A stretch of 64,000 nucleotides of DNA from Palsa-1392 sp963819975 (GCA_963819975.1 CAWFYE010000001.1:248001-312000), one strand, 5' to 3'; shown: positions 1 through 8,561, counted from the first letter of the stretch. Numbers and translations: made by a program. The notes: generated by a model from the letters alone, not told the origin.

Positions 1-1536
1 GCGAAACGCGCCTAACGTAAAGCGGCGATGATGCCAGACTATCGCGGTGGGAGCGAAGGCGATGACGTGGCCTTCCTGTTGCAGGCGCCAGCAGAAATCG
101 ACGTCGTCGCCCGCCTTGCGATACTCGATGTCGAAGCCGCCGATGGTATCAAAAGCCCAGCGATAGAACGCCATATTACAACCCGGGATGTGCTCCGCGA
201 CGGTGTCGGTAAGGAGGACATGGCTCGGTCCACCCGGCGCGGCGGCGACGCAGGCCTGGACCCAGTTTTCCGCCGGAGGCGAAATGTTCGGGCCACCGAC
301 GCCCGCATAATCGCCGCTGACCAGCGTTCCGATGAGGTAGTAAAGCCAATCGGGATCGGCCATGCAGTCGGAGTCGGTATAGGCGAGGACCTCGCCCTTG
401 GCCGCAGCCGCGCCGGCGTTGCGCGCGTAGCTCAGACCTTGGTTCTCCTGGCGAATGTAGCGGATGTGCGGAAAACGAGCGGCGATCTCTGGTGTATTGT
501 CAGTCGAACCGTCGTCTACCAGGATCGCTTCGTAAGACGGATAATTGATTTTGCCTAACGACTCGAGGCATTCCGCGAGCGTTTTCCCGCCGTTGTAGGA
601 ACAAACGATGACCGAGACAAAGGGCGTCCGCGGCAGGTCGCGATGGGGCAACGCCGAATCATCCTGGCCAAGTTTTTTCTGGAGCGCGAAGAAGGACTTC
701 TTCGGAGAGCGATCCCGCCTAACGAGGCCAAACGACCAATCGGTGATCTCCTGTTCGCCGGTGAACCATTCGTCCGTCCAGGCGAAAAAGATCGTCCCAG
801 CGAGACCGCATTTAACCACGCTGTCGACGTGCCAACTGAGCATCTCGGCCTGCTCCTCTTCTGGGTTGCGGATCGTATCCATCCCAAACTCGCCCAGCAT
901 GAGCGGCTTTTCCTCGGCCAGGTTTTGCAGGCGCAGGAGATATTTTTCGAAGTCGCCCTGGTCGTGCAGGTAAACGTTGAAACAGCAGAAATCGACGTTC
1001 TGCGGGAGGAGGTACTCGGTCGGAGGATAGCTGGCGTATGAAAAGAGAACGTTCGGATCGGCCTCGCGCCCGACCCGAATCAATTCCTCGAGAAACTCGG
1101 TCACGCGCCGAACGCCTAACCATCGCACCATCGTGGTCGGGATCTCGTTCCCGACGAGATAGCCAAAGATCGCAGGATGGCCAGCATGGGTGGCGACGGC
1201 GGTGCGCACCGCCTTGACGATTTCGCGCCGGGTTTTCGCCCTGACGAGGAACTCGACGTGCTTTGCCCACGGCAGCGTGATCAGGACGCGGATCCCGGCT
1301 TCCGAACAGCAATCGAGAAACCACCGAGGCGGCAGGTGGTAGATGCGCGCGACGTTGATCCCGAGCTCGCGCATCTGAGCGAGATCCCGCCGGGCCTGCT
1401 CCGGGTGGCCGAGGTAATCGCCCGCGGCATCCGGTTTGAAGGGTCCGTAGGTGGCGCCCTTGACGAAGAATTTGCGCTCGCCCTCGAAGAAAAACTTGGC
1501 GAGAGCGCGGACGCGAACGGGCGCAGTTGGACTCAC
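1..1536 (-). CDS. Clan GH-A glycosidase-like domain fused to GT2 glycosyltransferase (3' end outside window)
   Basis: The reverse strand stays open from a GTG at 1536 to the window edge, giving 512 codons without a stop. Residues about 15-290 resemble a clan GH-A (GH2/GH5-like) TIM barrel: GNE at 129-131 is the usual acid/base site and GEFG with E216 fits the nucleophile. Residues about 306-512 form a GT2 domain: VSVIVCSYNGG, DDGS at 341-344, DSD at 388-390 (metal/UDP-sugar site) and GDDVDF near 476-481. An AGGAAAAG Shine-Dalgarno lies just upstream of the GTG. It sits 41 bp after hemL on the same strand. By inference it helps make or trim an extracellular polysaccharide. The C-terminus, perhaps with membrane helices, is missing. 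Confidence 0.85.
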   Translation of the reverse strand, partial: MSPTAPVRVRALAKFFFEGERKFFVKGATYGPFKPDAAGDYLGHPEQARRDLAQMRELGINVARIYHLPPRWFLDCCSEAGIRVLITLPWAKHVEFLVRAKTRREIVKAVRTAVATHAGHPAIFGYLVGNEIPTTMVRWLGVRRVTEFLEELIRVGREADPNVLFSYASYPPTEYLLPQNVDFCCFNVYLHDQGDFEKYLLRLQNLAEEKPLMLGEFGMDTIRNPEEEQAEMLSWHVDSVVKCGLAGTIFFAWTDEWFTGEQEITDWSFGLVRRDRSPKKSFFALQKKLGQDDSALPHRDLPRTPFVSVIVCSYNGGKTLAECLESLGKINYPSYEAILVDDGSTDNTPEIAARFPHIRYIRQENQGLSYARNAGAAAAKGEVLAYTDSDCMADPDWLYYLIGTLVSGDYAGVGGPNISPPAENWVQACVAAAPGGPSHVLLTDTVAEHIPGCNMAFYRWAFDTIGGFDIEYRKAGDDVDFCWRLQQEGHVIAFAPTAIVWHHRRFTLGAFR

Positions 1537-1577
1537 GAGGAGCTTTTCCTAGTGCAGAGAGTCGCGGGACGCAACGC

Positions 1578-2855
1578 CTAACGACTCAGGAGCTCGCCGG
1601 CGTGGCGGACGACGCGCGCGGTTTCGTCGATCTGCGCCGGGGTGTGCGCGGTCGAGATGAAGCCAGTCTCGAACTGGGAAGGCGCAAAGTAAATTCCCGC
1701 ATCGAGACAATGAGTGAAGAACTGGGCGAACTTTTGGAGATCGCTCCGCTTGGCACTCGCCAAATCAATTACCGGATCTGGGGTAAAGAAGAGGCAGAAC
1801 ATCGAGCCGATGCGGTGAAAGACCGCCCGGTCCGCCAAATCGCGCGTTGCTTCCTCGAACCTGGCACCGAGGCTTTCAAGCTGTGTCCAACCATCGATCC
1901 GCTCCAGCTCGCGGAGTTGGGCAAGCCCCGCCGCCATCGCGAGCGGATTACCGGAAAGCGTCCCGGCCTGATAGACCGGACCAAGGGGCGAGAGTTGATT
2001 CATGATTTCGGCGCGGCCGCCAAAAGCGCCGACCGGCAGGCCGCCCCCGATTACTTTGCCGAGAGCGGTGAGATCGGGTCGAATCCCGTAAATTTCCTGC
2101 GCGCCACCGCGCGCGACGCGGAACCCGGTCATGACCTCATCGAAAATAAGAAGCGCGCCATTTGCGTCGCACTCCGCGCTCAGAGCCTCGAGAAAGCCCG
2201 GCTGCGGAAAAAACAGCCCGGCGTTCGCTGGGATCGGCTCGAGAATGACAGCGGCAATTTGCGCCGGATTCTTACGAAAAGCCTCCCGCACCGCCTCGAT
2301 GTCGTTGAACGGCAGGGCGATCGTCAGCCCGGCGAGTTCCTTCGGCACACCGGCACTGTCGGGTTCACCATGAGTCAGTGCTCCGCTGCCTGCATGGACG
2401 AGAAGCGAATCGACATGCCCGTGGTAGCAGCCCTCAAACTTGATGATCTTGTCGCGCCCAGTGAAACCGCGGGCCAAGCGCACGCATGACATCGTCGCCT
2501 CCGTCCCGCTGTTCACCATCCGGACTTTTTCGATCGACGGCACCCAGGAGCAGATCAGCTCCGCCATTTCCACCTCTAGCGGGTTGGGAATGCCGAAGCT
2601 AACGCCCCGGACGGCCGCCTCGCGGACAGCTTCGATCACCACGTTAGGAGCGTGTCCGAGGATCGCCGGGCCCCAGGTACCGACGTAGTCGATGTATTGT
2701 TTTCCGTCGACGTCCCAGAGGTTGGCGCCCTGTGCGCGATCGACAAAAAACGGTTCCTGGCCGAGACCGCGGAAGGCGCGGACTGGAGAGTTCACCCCGC
2801 CCGGGATGCGAGCGCAAGCGCGGGAAAAAAGTTGAGAGGAAAGTCCTGTCGTCAC
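1578..2855 (-). CDS. hemL: Glutamate-1-semialdehyde 2,1-aminomutase
   Basis: PLP enzyme that converts glutamate-1-semialdehyde to 5-aminolevulinate, the C5 entry to heme in the cytoplasm. The family signature is clear: IPGGVNSPVRAF near the N-terminus, NSGTEATM, LIFDEVMTGFR, and the PLP lysine in ALGKVIGGGLPVGAFGG. About 425 residues is normal for HemL. I place the start at the GTG at 2855 (TTGLSSQLFSRA follows), because an upstream TTG at 2879 lies inside the heptamer repeat and adds residues not typical of the family. The stop TAG (1580-1578) lies inside a copy of the dispersed 9-mer. No other heme gene is nearby. Confidence 0.93.
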   Translation of the reverse strand: MTTGLSSQLFSRACARIPGGVNSPVRAFRGLGQEPFFVDRAQGANLWDVDGKQYIDYVGTWGPAILGHAPNVVIEAVREAAVRGVSFGIPNPLEVEMAELICSWVPSIEKVRMVNSGTEATMSCVRLARGFTGRDKIIKFEGCYHGHVDSLLVHAGSGALTHGEPDSAGVPKELAGLTIALPFNDIEAVREAFRKNPAQIAAVILEPIPANAGLFFPQPGFLEALSAECDANGALLIFDEVMTGFRVARGGAQEIYGIRPDLTALGKVIGGGLPVGAFGGRAEIMNQLSPLGPVYQAGTLSGNPLAMAAGLAQLRELERIDGWTQLESLGARFEEATRDLADRAVFHRIGSMFCLFFTPDPVIDLASAKRSDLQKFAQFFTHCLDAGIYFAPSQFETGFISTAHTPAQIDETARVVRHAGELLSR

Positions 2856-2863
2856 GCCATCCC

Positions 2864-2912
2864 AACGTTCAACGTTCAACGTTCAACGTTCAACGTTCAA
2901 CGTTCAACGTTT
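2864..2912. repeat. Heptanucleotide tandem repeat AACGTTC
   Basis: Six perfect head-to-tail copies of AACGTTC (2864-2905) are followed by one imperfect copy (2906-2912). Each unit contains the palindrome AACGTT, so both strands look alike. The array lies immediately upstream of the likely hemL start. An in-frame TTG at 2879 would make part of it coding. Changes in copy number could shift the hemL 5' end or its translation signals; this is inference. Confidence 0.9.
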
Positions 2913-2965
2913 CAATACAGGGTGCGTCCTTGCGGATAACTTCCCCAACCCGCCGTGCGCCAGGC

Positions 2966-2998
2966 GCGGAAAGCCGCTGCAGATCAGCGGCTTTCCGC
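2966..2998 (-). terminator. Strong hairpin downstream of sugar dehydrogenase gene
   Basis: A perfect 14-bp inverted repeat, GCGGAAAGCCGCTG (2966-2979) and its complement (2985-2998), with a 5-nt loop. It begins 11 bp past the stop of the reverse-strand gene ending at 3010, the right place for a transcription stop. No clear U-tract follows on the reverse strand, so it could instead be an mRNA 3'-end stabiliser. Confidence 0.55.
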
Positions 2999-3009
2999 CT
3001 AGGTCACAA

Positions 3010-5253
3010 TTATTTTACCGGTGGAGGACTAAGATTGTAGACTTCCACCAAGGCGATGCCGGTGGTGTCGTCCTTCCCGCGTACGATGGCGGTGTAGTTG
3101 TTCGGACTAAGGGACGCGAGGATAGCCGACTCGTTATCATTGGTCGGGGCCAAGCCGGAGTCCATGATCGCCTGCACGTCGACGCTATCCTGCTCCTGCC
3201 AGTTGTCGTTGGAGGTTATCAAGTCACCATTTGCGTCGTGCAACTCCAGGACCGGATCGGCCAGCGTCCCTTCGACCCCGACGTCTGCCAGACTGGGGCC
3301 GATCGCGCGAATGAGGACGTCGGTATCAGCGGCACCGACGATGATTAATCCCCCGATCATCGCGTCGTCACCCGTCTGGACGAAGCCCCGGGTCGAGATG
3401 TTGGCGAGTTTCGATTCGACACTGAGATCCAGGTCATAGACTTCGACGAGCCCGACGCCGGTCGTTTCACCAACCCCTCGCAAAATGGTGGTGTAAACAC
3501 CCGGATCGAGTGTCATCAGGATCGCCGACTCACTGTCTTCGGTCGGCGCCAAACCGGAGTCCATGATCGCCTGCACGTCGGCGCTATCCTGCTCCTGCCA
3601 GTTGTCGTTGGAGGTAATCAAGTCGCCATTTACGTCGTGCAACTCCAAGACCGGATCCGCTAATACTCCGGTGAGCGACAGGGATGGCCCGATCCCCCGC
3701 GCGATGACCTGCTTCGGCTCCGTGCCTGTAACGATGAATCCGCCGATCAAAACGTTGTCACCTGTCCCCACGTCCAACCGGGTCGAGATATTGGCCACCT
3801 GCACTTCATAGAAGGGCGTCGGTGATGGAGATGGAGTCGGGGTCGGCGTGCCGGACGGGCTGGGGCTCGGAGTCGGGGTGGTCGACGGGGTCGGACTTGG
3901 AGTCGGAGTGGAAGTCGGGCTCGGCGTTGGGGTCGGCGTCGGAGTCGGGGTCGGCGGTGGATCATCATTAGCGACGATTTTAAAAACGTCTCCGCCCAAG
4001 GTTGTTATGTATACTTCGCTATCAGCGTCGATGCCCATCGAAGTAACGGCGCTCAAGGTGTAACCACCAACCTTAGTGGGGAATAAGTAAGAGGTGATGT
4101 CCGTAAAATCTGAAACTACTCCGCTCTCGTAACGAAGGGTGAATATCTTGCCGGTGAAATCTCCGGTATTCGGACCGAAGCAGTCGCCGAAGATATAGAG
4201 GCCATCCAGATCGGGCACCGCGCCGGCGTGGTAGAGGTAGCCGCCGATAACGCAGATTCCGCTGACGTCATGGGCATAATCGATGATCGGTTCCACCGGA
4301 TCAAAGCCAGGAGGCAAGGGTGAGCCATCGAAGAAAGGATTCGGGATCGTGCCTTCGCGGTAGCGCCAACCGTAGTTTTCGCCGCCGCCCGGATTCGAGG
4401 CGGGTTGAACATCGACCTCTTCGCGCTTCGTCTCGCCGACATCGCCAACGATGAAGTCGCCCGTTGCGCTATCGAAACTTCCCCGGAAAGGATTGCGCAG
4501 CCCGTAGGCAAAGATCTCCTGGCGAGTCGGGAGCGGATCGCCAAAGAACGGATTATCGGGCGGGATGGTGTAACTGCCGTCGGGCTCGATGTGAATGCGG
4601 AGAATTTTGCCGAGCAAAGTTTCGAGACTTTGAGCGTTACCGTAGGGCTTTTTGTGCGTCGGGTGATTGTCGTTCAGGCCGCCACCATCACCCGCGCAAA
4701 TATAGAGATTGCCTTCGTCACCAGGGCGGTTGCTAAATCCGATCCAGTCGAAGTCGTGATCCGTAAGTGGTTGGTCGGCGCTGATGATCTTTACTTCGGT
4801 ATCGCGATCAGCAACATCCGGATCGGACGTGACGGTATACCGGGCGACGTAGGAGATTCCGTTGCCAAACACCCCGTCACCGGCGCTGGTCCAGCTGACG
4901 TAAACGTAGCCATTGGTCGCGTAGTCGGGGTCGAAGGTCATTCCGAGGATACCCGGGCCCTGTCCGATGCCGACCCGATCTGTGAGATCGAGATACGGAG
5001 TAGCGTTCACCGTTCCCGAGGGAAGATGGATAACCTTAATTAGCCCATGCTGCTCCGCGACAAAAATCCGGCTCGTGTCCCCCGGAGGGGCACAAACGTA
5101 AAGCGGCGTGTCAAAGCCGGTCGCGACCCGGACCGCTTCGAAGCCGGCCTGGACAGTCGGTATGGTCACGACTAAGGCCAGGAGGGATAGGAAACCGAGT
5201 CCAAGCAAGCTCCGGAAAGCGCGGATTCGTGGGTATGAGTGTGGTGTTTTCAT
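3010..5253 (-). CDS. Exported PQQ-type sugar dehydrogenase with Pro/Thr linker and two C-terminal NISTR modules
   Basis: 747 residues. A signal peptide (first ~36 residues) precedes a six-bladed glucose/sorbosone dehydrogenase-like propeller (about 37-425): DTPLYVCAPPGDTSRIFVAEQ, LGMTFDPDY, CAGDGGG, LRNPFRGSFD, GENYGWRYREG. Then come a PTPTPSP linker (about 430-480) and two ~133-residue modules beginning ANISTR and containing IARGIGPSL / IRAIGPSL and a D-N-W motif. Family enzymes oxidise sugars using PQQ, but whether this one does is not shown. It is translated from AAGGAG-preceded ATG at 5253. Its upstream neighbour, 35 bp away, is a full-length paralogue. The modules probably anchor or display the protein; this is inference. 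Confidence 0.85.
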   Translation of the reverse strand: MKTPHSYPRIRAFRSLLGLGFLSLLALVVTIPTVQAGFEAVRVATGFDTPLYVCAPPGDTSRIFVAEQHGLIKVIHLPSGTVNATPYLDLTDRVGIGQGPGILGMTFDPDYATNGYVYVSWTSAGDGVFGNGISYVARYTVTSDPDVADRDTEVKIISADQPLTDHDFDWIGFSNRPGDEGNLYICAGDGGGLNDNHPTHKKPYGNAQSLETLLGKILRIHIEPDGSYTIPPDNPFFGDPLPTRQEIFAYGLRNPFRGSFDSATGDFIVGDVGETKREEVDVQPASNPGGGENYGWRYREGTIPNPFFDGSPLPPGFDPVEPIIDYAHDVSGICVIGGYLYHAGAVPDLDGLYIFGDCFGPNTGDFTGKIFTLRYESGVVSDFTDITSYLFPTKVGGYTLSAVTSMGIDADSEVYITTLGGDVFKIVANDDPPPTPTPTPTPTPSPTSTPTPSPTPSTTPTPSPSPSGTPTPTPSPSPTPFYEVQVANISTRLDVGTGDNVLIGGFIVTGTEPKQVIARGIGPSLSLTGVLADPVLELHDVNGDLITSNDNWQEQDSADVQAIMDSGLAPTEDSESAILMTLDPGVYTTILRGVGETTGVGLVEVYDLDLSVESKLANISTRGFVQTGDDAMIGGLIIVGAADTDVLIRAIGPSLADVGVEGTLADPVLELHDANGDLITSNDNWQEQDSVDVQAIMDSGLAPTNDNESAILASLSPNNYTAIVRGKDDTTGIALVEVYNLSPPPVK
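3141..3655 (-). repeat. Near-identical ~115-bp direct repeats within the two NISTR modules
   Basis: The segment at about 3141-3255 recurs at about 3540-3654, offset exactly 399 bp (133 codons), with only scattered base differences. Elsewhere the two modules differ much more. The pattern points to recent duplication or gene conversion inside the gene. Confidence 0.8.
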
Positions 5254-5288
5254 GGGTAAGTTTCTCCTTTGCGATTCCTTAGTAGGTC

Positions 5289-7511
5289 CTAGAGGCTAAC
5301 GTCATACACTTCCACCAAGGCGACGCCAGTGGTATCGTTTTTCCCGCGCACGATGGCAGTGTAGCTGTCCGGAATGAGCCGCGTCAGGATAGCGGATTCG
5401 GCATCGTGAGACGGCGCCAGACCGGTTGCTTGAATCTCCGACTGTTGGGTTGCTTTCCAGTCATCATTCGAGGTGATGAGGGTGCCATTACTGTCGTACA
5501 GTTCTAAGACAGGATCGGCCAGCGCCCCGTCGACTCCGTCATCGGCAAGACTTGGGCCGATCGCTCGCACCAGGACATCGCTATCAATTTCGCCCTGGAT
5601 AATTAATCCGCCGATCAGGACGCTGTCGCCCATCCCGACCGTTCCGCGAGTCGAGATGTTTGCCAGTTTGGAATCGACTAACCGGTCGAGATCATAAACT
5701 TCGACCAGCGCAATGCCGGTGGTTCCACCCACCCCCCGGACGATGATCGTGTAAAGACCGGGTTCGAGCATTCCCAGGAACGCGGACTCCAGGTCGTTGG
5801 TCGGCGCAAGCCCGGAGTCGATGATCGCCTGTTTGTTGGCGGCATTCTGCCAGTTGTCGTTCGTCGCGATCGTTGCACCGGTCGAATCATGTAATTCCAG
5901 AATCGGATCGGCTAATTTCCCGTTGACTGCGAGGGAAGGCCCGATGGCACGGGCGATGACCTCCTTCGGTTCAGTTCCCGTTACGATAAATCCGCCGATC
6001 AGAACTTCATCACTCGTCCCGACGTTCGAACGGGTTGAGATATTGCCCACCTGCTCTTCGTAGAAAGGCGTGGGTGATGGAGTCGGGGTCGGCGAAGGAG
6101 TCGGGGTCGGCGAAGGAGTCGGGGTCGGCGAAGGGGTCGGTGTTGGGCTGGGCGTTGGGGTCGGCGTCGGGGAGGGCGTCGGCGTGGGAGATGGCGTCGG
6201 GGTGGGCGTCGGAGGTGGAAGCGGAGTTCCCTTGATGGTGAAGACGCTGCCGACGCCGTTCGTGACGTCGATACCGGTAAGGTAAAGCTCGCCGGAATCA
6301 TCCTCTCCCATCGAGGTCAGCGACCCTAACTCGTAACCTCCGACCTTCGTCGGAAAGAGTTGTGAAGTAATGTTTTGGAAATCGGATACAACTCCATTGT
6401 CGTAAGTCATCGTGAAAATCCTGCCCTTTAAATCGCCGACGCTTCTGGGCCCAAAGCAGTCACCAAAAACGTAGAGCCCGGCCAGTTCGCCGGCGTTCGA
6501 TCCACGATAGACATAACCGCCGATGATGCAGATCCCGGTGTTCAGGTGGTCATAGTCGAAGATCGGATCGACGGCATTTGGTGGAGGCGGGTCGTTCGGA
6601 TAGCTCGGGTTCTGGATTGTGCCTTCGCGAATGCGCCACCCATAGTTCTCGCCTCCGCCGGGATTCGAGGCGCTCTGCAAGTCGAGTTCCTCACGCTCGT
6701 GCTCGCCGACGTCGCCGATCAGCATGTGAAAGTTTACCGGATCAAAGCTGGCCCGAAACGGATTGCGCAGGCCATAGCAGAAGATTTCCTGCTTCTGTGT
6801 GGGCGAGCCAAAAAATGGGTTATCGCTCGGAATCGTGTAGGTGCCGTCGTCCTCAATGTGGATGCGCAGAATTTTTCCGAGTAACGTGTTCGTGCTCTGA
6901 GCGTTATTTAATAGATCGTCCGCACCGCCGCCATCGCCGCTACAGATGTAAAGATTTCCCTCGTCGCCGGGCCGCGGACTGAATCCAATCCAGTCAAAGT
7001 TATGATCGGTTTGCGTCTGATCGGCGGTTAAGACGGTGACTTCACTTGCACCGTCGGCTACGTCCGGATCGGCGCTGACGGTGAAGCGAGCGATGTGCGA
7101 GACGCCCTTACTAAAAGTGCCGTCACCGTCGGTCGTGTAGGCAACGTAGAAATGGCCGTTGGTGGAATAGTTTGGGTCGAAGGTCATGCCCAGAATCCCG
7201 GTCCCCTGGCCCTGGCCGGACTTCGCCGAGATGTCGAGGAACGGAATCGGATTTATCGTTCCCGAAGCGAGCTTGACGATCTTGATCTTCCCGCCCTGCT
7301 CGGCGACGAAAATGCGGTCAGCATCTCCGGGAGGTGCACACACATAGAGCGGGATCGTGAATCCCGTGGCAACGCGCACGGCTTCGAGTTGAGCCTGGCT
7401 GTTGGCGGATAAAAAGATGGTCAAGGCAAGGCAGCAAGCTGCCAAGAAGAATCGAATTACCGCTGCGCGAGAGAGCTGACTACTAGATTGGTGGTTAGAT
7501 CGGAATGGCAT
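5289..7511 (-). CDS. Exported PQQ-type sugar dehydrogenase paralogue with Pro/Thr linker and two NISTR modules
   Basis: 740 residues with the same architecture as the downstream gene: signal peptide ending near NSQAQ, propeller with IPLYVCAPPGDADRIFVAEQ, LGMTFDPNY, CSGDGGG, LRNPFRASFD and GENYGWRIREG, a long PTPTPSP linker (about 430-485), then two modules starting GNISTR and ANISTR. The conserved GDGGG and ENYGWR motifs are those of the glucose/sorbosone dehydrogenase family. The pair is a tandem duplication that has diverged. The linker DNA holds an 18-bp tandem repeat. No Shine-Dalgarno is obvious at the ATG. Substrate is unknown. Confidence 0.85.
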   Translation of the reverse strand: MPFRSNHQSSSQLSRAAVIRFFLAACCLALTIFLSANSQAQLEAVRVATGFTIPLYVCAPPGDADRIFVAEQGGKIKIVKLASGTINPIPFLDISAKSGQGQGTGILGMTFDPNYSTNGHFYVAYTTDGDGTFSKGVSHIARFTVSADPDVADGASEVTVLTADQTQTDHNFDWIGFSPRPGDEGNLYICSGDGGGADDLLNNAQSTNTLLGKILRIHIEDDGTYTIPSDNPFFGSPTQKQEIFCYGLRNPFRASFDPVNFHMLIGDVGEHEREELDLQSASNPGGGENYGWRIREGTIQNPSYPNDPPPPNAVDPIFDYDHLNTGICIIGGYVYRGSNAGELAGLYVFGDCFGPRSVGDLKGRIFTMTYDNGVVSDFQNITSQLFPTKVGGYELGSLTSMGEDDSGELYLTGIDVTNGVGSVFTIKGTPLPPPTPTPTPSPTPTPSPTPTPTPSPTPTPSPTPTPSPTPTPSPTPTPSPTPFYEEQVGNISTRSNVGTSDEVLIGGFIVTGTEPKEVIARAIGPSLAVNGKLADPILELHDSTGATIATNDNWQNAANKQAIIDSGLAPTNDLESAFLGMLEPGLYTIIVRGVGGTTGIALVEVYDLDRLVDSKLANISTRGTVGMGDSVLIGGLIIQGEIDSDVLVRAIGPSLADDGVDGALADPVLELYDSNGTLITSNDDWKATQQSEIQATGLAPSHDAESAILTRLIPDSYTAIVRGKNDTTGVALVEVYDVSL
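6079..6132 (-). repeat. 18-bp tandem repeat coding for Pro/Thr linker
   Basis: Three perfect copies of ggagtcggggtcggcgaa (6079-6096, 6097-6114, 6115-6132), flanked by degenerate GTCGGG runs to about 6221. On the coding strand each unit gives six Ser/Pro/Thr residues. A looser version lies at about 3819-3957 in the paralogue. The linker is likely to vary in length. Confidence 0.85.
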
Positions 7512-7805
7512 AGTCGTCTGCGGTCATGAACGGCGAAGAGCCGCATTGTTAAGGTGATGCCGTTGCGACCAGAGGGCCTTATTTCCAGATCGGCAACGAA
7601 AGCTGCGCTCTTTCTAAGGGCATGTCCCCCCTCAAAGCAAGAAAAAACTCCTTTACCATAATTACAATTTCATGACAGATGAATGGCCGGAATCCGTCCG
7701 TGTTCGTCAGTAGGAGCCACAGTCGGCGATTACTCCTTCGGTCCCCTGGAACATGCATCGCGTTGACACCCCCAGAGCACGCGCCTACGCTCCGGTTCGC
7801 AATTC

Positions 7806-7877
7806 GGCGGGGTAGCCAAGTGGTAAGGTCGGGGTCTGCAAAACCTCTATTCGCGGGTTCGATTCCCGCCCCCGCCT
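7806..7877 (+). tRNA. tRNA-Cys (GCA)
   Basis: A complete cloverleaf can be drawn. Acceptor 7806-7812 (GGCGGGG) pairs with 7870-7876 (CCCCGCC). The D arm holds GCC-AAGTGGTAA-GGT. The anticodon stem 7831-7835/7843-7847 has loop CTGCAAA with anticodon GCA at 7838-7840. The T arm GCGGG-TTCGATT-CCCGC spans 7853-7869. Discriminator T7877 is the U73 expected of tRNA-Cys. CCA is not encoded. The preceding 294 bp (7512-7805) hold no gene that I can support. Confidence 0.96.
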
Positions 7878-7926
7878 CTCTTTCAATATTGGCTCGATCG
7901 CGAGCTTTCTGATTTCCAAGGAACTC

Positions 7927-7959
7927 ATGAGAAGACGCAGTCGCTCCAGCCGCCCATGA
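7927..7959 (+). CDS. Possible 10-residue leader peptide overlapping the RES gene start
   Basis: ATG at 7927 opens a 10-codon Arg/Ser-rich frame (MRRRSRSSRP) whose TGA overlaps the RES-domain ATG as ATGA at 7956-7959. AAGGA stands 4 nt before the ATG, whereas the RES ATG has no Shine-Dalgarno of its own. The arrangement would allow translational coupling of the toxin. It may be chance; only the sequence layout supports it. Confidence 0.35.
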   Translation: MRRRSRSSRP

Positions 7960-8555
7960 CCTGCCAACCACACCCCGCATTCGAGAAATTGCGAAAACTT
8001 ATCGCTGAAAGCAGCGGACTCTTGCAGCCGTGGGAGGGTTCCGCCTATCGCGTGACGACTCTCGATTATCCGAGCCCGAAAAGTATTCTGCAGGGTCAGG
8101 GAAGTTTCCTCTATGGCGGACGCTGGAACGCGATCGGTTCTTTCCGCGCCGTCTATGGCAGCACAGCTGACACTGTCGCGATCGCTGAATCTCGGGCGAC
8201 CGCCGACTACGCGCACGTACCCCAACCGTTTCGCACTCCTCGTCTTCTGGTCGCGATCGAGTTTTCGCTTCAGGTAGTCTTGGATCTGACAAGTGCGTCG
8301 ACCCGCAAGAGACTTGGCCTCACCCCGGACGCTTTGCGAGAGGAGGACTGGCGCAAAACCCAGGAGGCGGGACGAGAAAGCTTCACGCAGGCCATCGGGC
8401 GCGCCGTCTTTTCGAACAAGGGGGAGGGCCTCCTTGTTCCTTCCGCCCGCGTTTCTGACGGGGTCAATCTCGCCTATTTCCCAGAGAACAAGCGATCCGG
8501 AAGCCGGGCTACCGTGCTGGAATCGGAGAAACTGGATCGCGTGCGGCTCGTGTGA
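7956..8555 (+). CDS. RES-domain protein (probable NAD+-degrading toxin)
   Basis: 199 residues, nearly all RES domain. The family is named for conserved Arg, Glu and Ser, which fit R in AYRVT (near 32), GGRWN (near 54), E in AIAESRAT (near 79) and S in VPSARV (near 162). RES toxins of Xre-RES modules bind and degrade NAD+ and are blocked by a DUF2384 antitoxin. The next gene is exactly such a partner. The toxin lies first, unlike the more usual antitoxin-first order. It starts 79 bp after tRNA-Cys, a common place for acquired DNA, though I see no integrase or attachment repeat. Confidence 0.85.
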   Translation: MTCQPHPAFEKLRKLIAESSGLLQPWEGSAYRVTTLDYPSPKSILQGQGSFLYGGRWNAIGSFRAVYGSTADTVAIAESRATADYAHVPQPFRTPRLLVAIEFSLQVVLDLTSASTRKRLGLTPDALREEDWRKTQEAGRESFTQAIGRAVFSNKGEGLLVPSARVSDGVNLAYFPENKRSGSRATVLESEKLDRVRLV

Positions 8556-8561
8556 TATCTA

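Noticed and set aside
1527..2489. Forward-strand 320-residue frame
   Set aside because: It is antisense to hemL, which has unmistakable family motifs; its own protein resembles nothing.
2864..2912. Heptamer array as a CRISPR
   Set aside because: Units are 7 bp, contiguous and without spacers; no cas gene is in the window.
3848..4063. Forward-strand Gly/Val-rich reading frame
   Set aside because: It is the antisense of the Pro/Thr linker; the reverse-strand gene has clear domains there.
7579..7660. Reverse-strand 26-residue peptide starting MVKEFFLALRG
   Set aside because: An AAAGGAG-like run lies inside rather than before it, and no conservation can be judged; too short to support.
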